Program-made: the position numbers and the translations under genes
Shown here: in pieces, positions 1-5,000 of the stretch
Layout of the letters: each line of letters starts with the position of its first letter
How positions within the stretch are numbered: the stretch's first letter is position 1
Source of the DNA: Chitinophagaceae bacterium
Lineage (GTDB): Bacteria > Bacteroidota > Bacteroidia > Chitinophagales > Chitinophagaceae
DNA: 5,000 nucleotides
Direction: 5' to 3'
Assembly (NCBI GenBank): GCA_947463755.1
Contig: CANHUK010000185.1
Coordinates: 1 to 5,000 of the forward strand
The notes under the pieces: generated by a model
The model's input: the letters and a program-made list of their open reading frames with translations, nothing else
Databases searched by the model: none
What the model was told of the DNA's origin: nothing

Positions 1-789
1 CCCGACCAGGCGCGGGCCACCCTCACCCTGGCCGATGGCCGCCGCATCTACCTCGACAGCACAGCATCCGGCCTGCTCATCAGCAACGCATCCCTGGCCG
101 TCAGGAAGAACGATGCCGGATCCATCATATATGAAGCCGCAGATGAGGCCCCGATCGTCTTTCACACGCTCTCCCTGCCCCGCGGCTCCCGACCCATGCG
201 ACTGGTACTGGCCGACGGATCTGCCGTCTGGCTGAATGCATCCTCATCTATCACCTATCCCACCGGCTTCCGCGGTCCGGAACGGGCGGTGTCCATCACC
301 GGGGAGGCCTATTTCGAAGTGGCATCAGACCCCGCTCATCCCTTCATCGTTGAGCAGGACGACTTGCGGGTACGGGTACTGGGTACGCATTTCAATATTC
401 GGGCGTACGGAGACGCCGGCCGCCGACAGGTGACCCTTTTGGAAGGTGCCGTCCATGTTCAGCGCGGAGGTGCACAGGAGACGCTTCGTCCAGGTCAGCA
501 GGCAGAACTGACCGCCGCCAGACTGACCGTTCAAGCAGCAGATACAGAAGCCGTCATGGCCTGGAAGAACGGGCAGTTCATATACGACGGGGTGGATCTG
601 CAGACGATCATGCAGGAGATATCCCGCTATTACGATGTGGACGTCCGTTTCCGTGAAGAGATCCCATATCGGTTCGTGGCTCGCATCAGCCGGGATGTGC
701 CGGTGTCGGCCTTCCTCGAAAAATTATCGCTCACGGGCCTGGTCGCCTTCACGATCCGCGCAGGCCGTATCGAAGTACAAAGACCCTGA
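1..789 (+). CDS. FecR-family anti-sigma factor, periplasmic part (5' end outside window)
   Basis: Inner-membrane anti-sigma regulator that holds an ECF sigma factor in the cytoplasm until an outer-membrane transporter reports substrate. The reading frame is open from base 1 to a TGA at 787-789, giving 262 visible residues; the sigma-binding N-terminus and membrane helix are missing, so this is a 3' fragment. ATG 196 is an internal methionine, because the frame upstream of it is already FecR-like. Two related strand-turn units are visible, TLTLADGRRIYLD (residues 7-19) and MRLVLADGSAVWLN (66-79), followed by the FecR-domain hallmarks GEAYFEV (101-107), VLGTHFNIRAY (126-136) and LLEGAVHV (146-153). 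From about residue 187 the protein continues into a DUF4974-type, STN-like domain with an LQTIMQEISRYYDVDVRF helix-strand (200-217). The transporter gene starts 11 bases downstream, which suggests it is the signalling partner. Family assignment is secure; the partner sigma factor is inferred. Confidence 0.93.
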   Translation, partial: PDQARATLTLADGRRIYLDSTASGLLISNASLAVRKNDAGSIIYEAADEAPIVFHTLSLPRGSRPMRLVLADGSAVWLNASSSITYPTGFRGPERAVSITGEAYFEVASDPAHPFIVEQDDLRVRVLGTHFNIRAYGDAGRRQVTLLEGAVHVQRGGAQETLRPGQQAELTAARLTVQAADTEAVMAWKNGQFIYDGVDLQTIMQEISRYYDVDVRFREEIPYRFVARISRDVPVSAFLEKLSLTGLVAFTIRAGRIEVQRP

Positions 790-869
790 TCACCCATAAA
801 ATGTCCATCCTTACATACCAAAAGGGCCGGAACAGCCGGTGCCTATCCATCATCAAAAATCACCACCAG
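790..869 (+). other. Spacer and ambiguous start region of the transporter gene
   Basis: Only 11 bases (790-800) separate the anti-sigma stop from ATG 801, but a second in-frame ATG at 870 directly begins the hydrophobic signal peptide (MKLTILLMLVTCLQ). Neither ATG has a Shine-Dalgarno sequence, which is usual in Bacteroidota. ATG 801 is preceded by AAA, the A-rich context common before starts in this phylum, whereas 870 is preceded by CAG. Starting at 801 adds 23 residues rich in Lys, Arg and His before the hydrophobic core. Related transporters are often annotated with such a charged extension, so 801 is preferred with modest confidence. No match to the Bacteroidota promoter pattern (TTG, then TAnnTTTG) was seen here. 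Confidence 0.5.
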
Positions 870-3800
870 ATGAAGTTGACCATTCTCCTCATGCTCGTCA
901 CCTGCCTGCAGGCGGCTGCCAGTGGCTTCAGTCAGACGGTTGACCTGTCTGTACGGAACGCTCCGGCAGAACAGGTCTTCCGGGCCATCGAGCGACAGAC
1001 ATCCCTCGGGTTCATCTACGCCCGCGAACAGTTGAAAGGCCTGAAAACCTATGATCTCTCGGTCAAACGCGTGCCTGTTGCACAGGTGCTGGATCAGATG
1101 TTGAAGGATTCAGAACTCTCCTACGTGATCTCGGGCGGCAATGTGATCATCAAGCAGCGCGAACGCCCCGTCACAAAATCCGAGACCCCGCCTCCTCCGC
1201 CTGTGACCCTCACGGGCCGCATCACGGATGAGGACGGACAGCCGATGCCGCAGGTATCGGTCATGGTCAAATCCACGGGTAAGGGTGTCACCACGGATGC
1301 CGACGGACGCTATGCCATCGAAGTGCCTACGGAAGGTGAGCTCCTGGTTTTCTCCTTTGTTGGCTATGATCCCGTGGAATACCGGGCCGCCCGTTCCGGT
1401 GCATACAACGTCACCCTGAAGCGGTCTTTGTCCCGCACGGAGGAGATCGTAGTGATCGGTTACGGCACGCAAAAGAAAAAGGATGTGACGGGTTCGGTAG
1501 CCTCGTTGCCGCGGGAACGCCTGCAACAGCTGCCCAACACCAACATTGCCCAGGCCCTGCAGGGGGCGGTGCCTGGCCTGCTGATCAATACCAACAGCGG
1601 CAGTGCAGAAGGCAATGACCTTACGATCGATATCCGCGGCCGGAATTCGATTAGCGCCAGCAATGGTCCGCTGGTCATCTGGGACGGGATCCCCTACACG
1701 GGCGGCATCTCCGAGATCAACCCGAATGATATCGAGTCGATCGAGATCCTGAAGGATGCCTCCGCCGCTGCGATCTACGGTTCGCGCGGGGCCAACGGCG
1801 TCATTCTGGTGACCAGCAAGCAAGGCCGCAAGGGCCGGCTGAACATCACTTATGATGGTTTCTACGGAACGCAAACCATCATCAATAAGCCGGATCTGAT
1901 GACGGGTCCGGAGTTCTATGAGTTCAAGCGGTCGAGGCAGAACATCCCGCCTACGGCGATGACGCCTTCCGAAGAAGCCATTAATCAGGCGGGCCAGTGG
2001 GTCGACTGGTATGATCTTGCCACCCAGCGCGGCGCCCGGGCGCAACATAGTGTGAAGGTGGCCGGAGGTTCCGACCGCATCAGTTTCTATCTAGGGGCCA
2101 CCTACCTCGATGTCAAGGGTATCGCCATCAACGATGCCTTCCGCCGCTACACGCTCCGTCCCGGTCTGGACGTAAAGATCACCGACTGGCTGTCGATGGG
2201 TACTTCTTCCCAACTGTCGTTCCAGGATCGCAGCGGGCTTCCGGCGACCTTCTCCGGTGATTTTGGCGCCAATTACATGAATCCGCTCACCACCGCCTAC
2301 GGACCCGACGGTAAGCCTACGATCTATGCCTGGCCTGAATACAACACGGCGGGCAACCCGCTGGGGGATCTGCTGGCGCTGAACCGCGACAATTCTTACC
2401 GGCTCTTCAGTTCGAACTATGCGAAGATCGACGTGCCCTGGGTGAAGGGGCTGTCGTATCGCCTCAACGCGGGGATCGAATTCGACAACAACCTGCGGAA
2501 GAGTTATTTCGGCGTCGATACCAAGGAAGGTTTCGAGAACAACGGACGGGCGGTCAACTATAACTCCGTGGAACGCAACATGACCGTGGAACATCTGCTG
2601 ACCTATGCCCGCGGATTCGGTAAGCATAATGTCAACTTTACGGGTCTGTATAGCAGCCAGGCGAATGATTACGACCGCGACCAACTCATCGGCGTGGGCT
2701 TCCCCAATGATGTGCTGACCAATTATCAGATGAATGCGGCGAAATTGTTGACACCCTCCTCGACGGAGTATCGCCAGGCGATCCTCTCGCAGATGCTGCG
2801 GTTGAACTATGGATATGACAGTCGTTACCTGTTGACGGTCACCGCCCGCCGAGATGGATATTCCGGTTTCGGTGATGATACCAAGTATGGTCTTTTTCCA
2901 TCCTTCGCCCTGGCCTGGAACCTGGGCAGTGAGGGTTTCATGTCCGGCATCTCTTCCCTGAACAACCTTAAACTGCGAGCCTCTTATGGCCTGAACGGCA
3001 ACCAGGCCGTATCCAGTTTCCAGTCGCTCGCCACCTTGTCCACCCGCGGTTATCTCGCCGGTACTTCGCTGCTGACGGGCTATGTACCCAACCGCCTCGC
3101 CAATGAACAACTCGGATGGGAGTCCACCAAGACCCTCACCCTGGGCGTGGATTTCGGATGGCTGGGCAATCGCATCCAGGGTTCGGTGGATTATTACACC
3201 GCCCGTACAGAGGACCTGCTCCTCGAGCGTAACATCTCGTCGGTGCAGGGTTTCACCCGGATCTTGCAGAACATCGGCAAGACATCGAACAAGGGTGTCG
3301 AGTTAAGTTTGAATACGGTGAATGTGAAGTCGGGTAATTTCAACTGGTCGACCAATCTCAATGTCTCCCATAACACCAATGCCATTGTTGACCTGTACGG
3401 CGACGGGAAGGATGATGTAGGCAACCGGTGGTTCATTGGTAAACCCATCCGGGTCATCTACGGCCTGAAATATGACGGCATCTTCCGTTCGGCCGACGAG
3501 GTGGCGGCATCCGCCCAGAAGGCCAGCGCCAAGCCGGGATATGTCCGCGTACTGGATGCCGACGGCGATGGCACGATCAGTACCGCTGCCGACCGGATGA
3601 TCCTGGGCAATCAGGATCCCCGGCTGATCTGGGGTGTGACGAATAATTTCAAGATGGGTCCGTTCACCCTGATGGTCTTTTTCCATGGCGTGGCGGGCAT
3701 CACCAAAGAGAACCCGACAGAGAACGATGCGGTTTACGGCGACGTGCGGTTGAATACGACGAAGAAGGACTGGTGGTCTGACAAGAACCCGACGGGTACA

Positions 3801-4067
3801 CATTTTGCGAACGATGCACTGGCCAATCAGTTCAATGTAGGTTTTTACGAACGGGCGGATTTCGTTCGATTCAAGGATCTGTCGCTCGCATACCAGGTTC
3901 CGTCCAAATGGTTGCAGCGCGCCAAGCTGAACAGCCTCAAACTCTATGTCACCGGACGCAACCTCGCAACCTTCACGCCTTACCGTGGCCTTGACCCCGA
4001 GATCAGCAATCAGCTGGGCGTTCCGCTCCAGCGCGAGGTCATCGCCGGTATCAATCTTTCACTTTAA
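801..4067 (+). CDS. SusC/RagA-type TonB-dependent outer-membrane transporter with STN signalling domain
   Basis: Imports an oligomeric nutrient across the outer membrane with TonB energy, paired with the SusD-like lipoprotein encoded next. The frame is 1,088 residues, a normal length for STN-containing SusC proteins, and intact. Numbered from ATG 801: charged leader 1-23; signal peptide about 24-44, with cleavage likely near ASGFSQ; STN domain about 46-119; proline linker with five prolines (130-134); carboxypeptidase-regulatory-like beta domain about 135-208 (GRITDEDGQPMPQVSV, FSFVGYDP); TonB-box-like EEIVVIGYGTQKKKDVTGSV (214-233); plug with LQGAVPGL (253-260), DIRGRNS (277-283), IESIEILKDASAAAIYGSRG (311-330) and ANGVILVT (331-338); then the barrel, with VTGRNL and GLDPE near the end. 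The STN domain implies signalling to the FecR-like protein as well as transport. The last residues, AGINLSL, end in Leu rather than an aromatic. The substrate cannot be told from the sequence. Confidence 0.96.
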   Translation: MSILTYQKGRNSRCLSIIKNHHQMKLTILLMLVTCLQAAASGFSQTVDLSVRNAPAEQVFRAIERQTSLGFIYAREQLKGLKTYDLSVKRVPVAQVLDQMLKDSELSYVISGGNVIIKQRERPVTKSETPPPPPVTLTGRITDEDGQPMPQVSVMVKSTGKGVTTDADGRYAIEVPTEGELLVFSFVGYDPVEYRAARSGAYNVTLKRSLSRTEEIVVIGYGTQKKKDVTGSVASLPRERLQQLPNTNIAQALQGAVPGLLINTNSGSAEGNDLTIDIRGRNSISASNGPLVIWDGIPYTGGISEINPNDIESIEILKDASAAAIYGSRGANGVILVTSKQGRKGRLNITYDGFYGTQTIINKPDLMTGPEFYEFKRSRQNIPPTAMTPSEEAINQAGQWVDWYDLATQRGARAQHSVKVAGGSDRISFYLGATYLDVKGIAINDAFRRYTLRPGLDVKITDWLSMGTSSQLSFQDRSGLPATFSGDFGANYMNPLTTAYGPDGKPTIYAWPEYNTAGNPLGDLLALNRDNSYRLFSSNYAKIDVPWVKGLSYRLNAGIEFDNNLRKSYFGVDTKEGFENNGRAVNYNSVERNMTVEHLLTYARGFGKHNVNFTGLYSSQANDYDRDQLIGVGFPNDVLTNYQMNAAKLLTPSSTEYRQAILSQMLRLNYGYDSRYLLTVTARRDGYSGFGDDTKYGLFPSFALAWNLGSEGFMSGISSLNNLKLRASYGLNGNQAVSSFQSLATLSTRGYLAGTSLLTGYVPNRLANEQLGWESTKTLTLGVDFGWLGNRIQGSVDYYTARTEDLLLERNISSVQGFTRILQNIGKTSNKGVELSLNTVNVKSGNFNWSTNLNVSHNTNAIVDLYGDGKDDVGNRWFIGKPIRVIYGLKYDGIFRSADEVAASAQKASAKPGYVRVLDADGDGTISTAADRMILGNQDPRLIWGVTNNFKMGPFTLMVFFHGVAGITKENPTENDAVYGDVRLNTTKKDWWSDKNPTGTHFANDALANQFNVGFYERADFVRFKDLSLAYQVPSKWLQRAKLNSLKLYVTGRNLATFTPYRGLDPEISNQLGVPLQREVIAGINLSL
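870..932 (+). other. Signal peptide of the SusC-like transporter
   Basis: Residues 24-44, counted from ATG 801, form a Sec signal: Lys25, a hydrophobic core (LTILLMLVTCL), then a small-residue stretch AAASGFS before Gln45. The mature protein would begin near Gln45-Thr46, immediately ahead of the STN domain. Cys35 is in the core but is preceded by Thr34, not Gly, Ala or Ser, so it does not make a lipobox. The exact cleavage site is a guess by analogy with related transporters. Confidence 0.75.
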
Positions 4068-4080
4068 ACAGCATTCCGTC
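4068..4080 (+). other. 13-base spacer between transporter and SusD-like gene
   Basis: Only 13 bases lie between the TAA at 4065-4067 and ATG 4081. They hold no Shine-Dalgarno sequence and are too short for a terminator or a full promoter, so the two genes are probably translated from one transcript. Tight SusC-SusD coupling is the norm, as the two proteins form a complex. Confidence 0.7.
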
Positions 4081-4137
4081 ATGAATAAACTCATCATTTT
4101 CTCATCGATGCTCATGCTGGGGATCGGAACCGGCTGT
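4081..4137 (+). other. Lipoprotein signal peptide and lipobox of the SusD-like protein
   Basis: Codons 1-19 encode Lys3, a hydrophobic stretch (LIIFSSMLMLGI) and the lipobox Gly16-Thr17-Gly18-Cys19. Gly at -1 and Thr at -2 fit signal peptidase II, but the -3 position is Gly instead of the preferred Leu, Val or Ile. The position of the Cys and the RKDFL that follows fit SusD lipoproteins so well that lipidation at Cys19 is still the best reading. Confidence 0.8.
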
Positions 4138-5000
4138 CGCAAGGACTTTCTGACCGAGGCGCCACGCGCCATCATCGCCCCGGACAATCTCTACGGCAAT
4201 AAGGCCGGCTTTGAATCCGGGCTGTACGGCCTCTACAACCTCGTGCGACGGGAGCGCGGAGGGATCGACGGCGGTTTCAACAACAACAGCACCAACGACA
4301 TGTATCTGACCCCTGCCTTCATCGGGGTCGACAATGCCTTTTCTCCCTTCCCGGCCGGCGGTGGTCAGCCGGAGCGGATCTTCAATAGTTTCGGCGTCTT
4401 GCTGAATCCGGCGCAGGGATACCTGAGCAACTGCTGGGCCTGGCTGTACCAGACGATCAATGCTGCCAATACGATCATCGGCCGGGCGGAGAACCCGGAT
4501 ATCAAGTGGACGGCCGCCGAAAAGAACCAGATCGTCGGAGAAGCCCGGCTGGTGCGGGCCTGGGCGTATCGCCACCTGTCCTATCTATGGGGTGATGTGC
4601 CGCTGACCCTGACCGAATCAAAGGGTGATAACATCCGTACCGACTGGGAACGGACGCCACGGGCGGCCGTGCGCAAGGCCATGGAAGAAGACCTCATCTT
4701 CGCCGAAACCAACCTGGCCGATCCGGCGCCCAATGCGGCGCGTTTCCCCCGGGCTGTCGCCACACATTACCTGGCCGAGCTCTATCTTGCCATGGGCGAT
4801 TTCGCCAAGGCGAAGACCAAGGCACAGACGCTGGTGAACGGCTCGCTCTATAAGCTGGTGACAGCCCGCTACGGGGTGAACCGGACGCAGCCCGGTACGC
4901 CCTTCACGGATATGTTCATTGATGGAAATTCCAATCGCAGCGAAGGAAATACCGAAGCGTTGTACGTGTTGCAGAACGAATATCTGGCACAGGGATCCGA
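4081..5000 (+). CDS. SusD/RagB-family nutrient-binding outer-membrane lipoprotein (3' end outside window)
   Basis: Surface lipoprotein that forms the substrate-capturing lid over the SusC-like barrel. ATG 4081 opens a frame that stays open to the window edge: 306 complete codons, probably more than half of a typical SusD protein (about 500-600 residues). The start is directly followed by a lipoprotein signal, MNKLIIFSSMLMLGIGTGC, with Cys19 as the likely lipidated residue; the next residues, RKDFLTEAP, match the usual start of mature SusD proteins (C-K-K-D-F-L-like). Family hallmarks follow: GFESGLYGLYNLV (43-55), WLYQTINAANTII (121-133), the helical core GEARLVRAWAYRHLSYLWGD (153-172) with VPL after it, the TPR-like pair HYLAELYLAMGDFAKAK (229-245), and EGNTEALYVLQNE (288-300). 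The preceding SusC-like gene, 13 bases upstream, is its partner. Ligand specificity cannot be inferred. Confidence 0.95.
   Translation, partial: MNKLIIFSSMLMLGIGTGCRKDFLTEAPRAIIAPDNLYGNKAGFESGLYGLYNLVRRERGGIDGGFNNNSTNDMYLTPAFIGVDNAFSPFPAGGGQPERIFNSFGVLLNPAQGYLSNCWAWLYQTINAANTIIGRAENPDIKWTAAEKNQIVGEARLVRAWAYRHLSYLWGDVPLTLTESKGDNIRTDWERTPRAAVRKAMEEDLIFAETNLADPAPNAARFPRAVATHYLAELYLAMGDFAKAKTKAQTLVNGSLYKLVTARYGVNRTQPGTPFTDMFIDGNSNRSEGNTEALYVLQNEYLAQGS

Noticed and set aside
196..789. Possible separate 197-residue gene starting at ATG 196
   Set aside because: The frame is open upstream to base 1 and encodes typical FecR-family sequence (TLTLADGRRIYLD), so this methionine is internal to a longer gene.
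824..843. Small hairpin (CCGG, loop AACAG, CCGG, extendable with one bulge) near the transporter start
   Set aside because: The perfect stem is only 4 bp, made of a self-complementary tetranucleotide common in GC-rich DNA, with no U-tract. It is not a terminator and there is too little to call it regulatory.
903..905. Cys35 in the transporter signal peptide as a lipidation site
   Set aside because: The residue before it is Thr34, not Gly, Ala or Ser, and a small-residue cleavage region follows at AAASGFSQ. It sits inside the hydrophobic core.
1110..2048. Long open frame of 312 codons on the - strand opposite the transporter's N-terminal half
   Set aside because: Its predicted product is low-complexity, rich in Arg, Asp, Gly and Ile, and matches no family I know. 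It lies fully opposite a strongly conserved plug domain and is best explained by GC-rich codon bias.
2091..3110. Long open frame of 339 codons on the - strand opposite the barrel region
   Set aside because: It has the same character as the other antisense frame: no recognisable domain, no signal peptide, and complete overlap with well-supported barrel coding sequence.
4102..4575. Open frame of 157 codons on the - strand opposite the SusD-like gene
   Set aside because: It overlaps the conserved SusD core (GEAR...RAWAY...WGD) and encodes nothing recognisable; it is a codon-bias shadow.

Overview
The window looks like a piece of a Bacteroidota chromosome, most likely from a GC-rich member of the Chitinophagaceae or a close relative. 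The phylum call rests on the gene content: a FecR-type anti-sigma factor with a C-terminal DUF4974-type domain, a SusC/RagA TonB-dependent transporter with an N-terminal signalling domain, and a SusD/RagB lipoprotein. It is also supported by the lack of Shine-Dalgarno sequences before the starts. The family-level guess comes from general resemblance and is weaker. Base composition is high in GC but uneven (sampled 60-base lines range from about 43% to 75%).

All three genes are on the + strand. Positions 1-789 hold the C-terminal 262 codons of the anti-sigma factor, whose cytoplasmic sigma-binding part and membrane helix lie upstream of the window. Positions 801-4067 hold a complete transporter of 1,088 residues, or 1,065 if translation starts at 870. 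Positions 4081-5000 hold the first 306 codons of the SusD-like lipoprotein, which runs off the right edge. The gaps are only 11 and 13 bases, so there is no long non-coding stretch and the genes are probably co-transcribed. I see no RNA genes, insertion sequences, CRISPR arrays, clear terminators or recognisable promoters.

The genes make sense as one trans-envelope import and signalling unit. The SusD-like lipoprotein caps the SusC-like barrel and captures an oligomeric nutrient. The barrel imports it using TonB energy, and its periplasmic STN domain signals occupancy to the periplasmic part of the FecR-like protein, which would release an ECF sigma factor to raise expression of the locus. 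That sigma factor is expected just upstream but cannot be seen. Nothing here identifies the substrate: no glycan-degrading enzyme or peptidase lies in the window.

This is a well-known architecture and I found no evidence of a new system. The points worth a second look are the matching STN-like domains in the anti-sigma factor and the transporter, a Gly-Thr pair in the anti-sigma factor that may be a self-cleavage site, and the uncertain transporter start.
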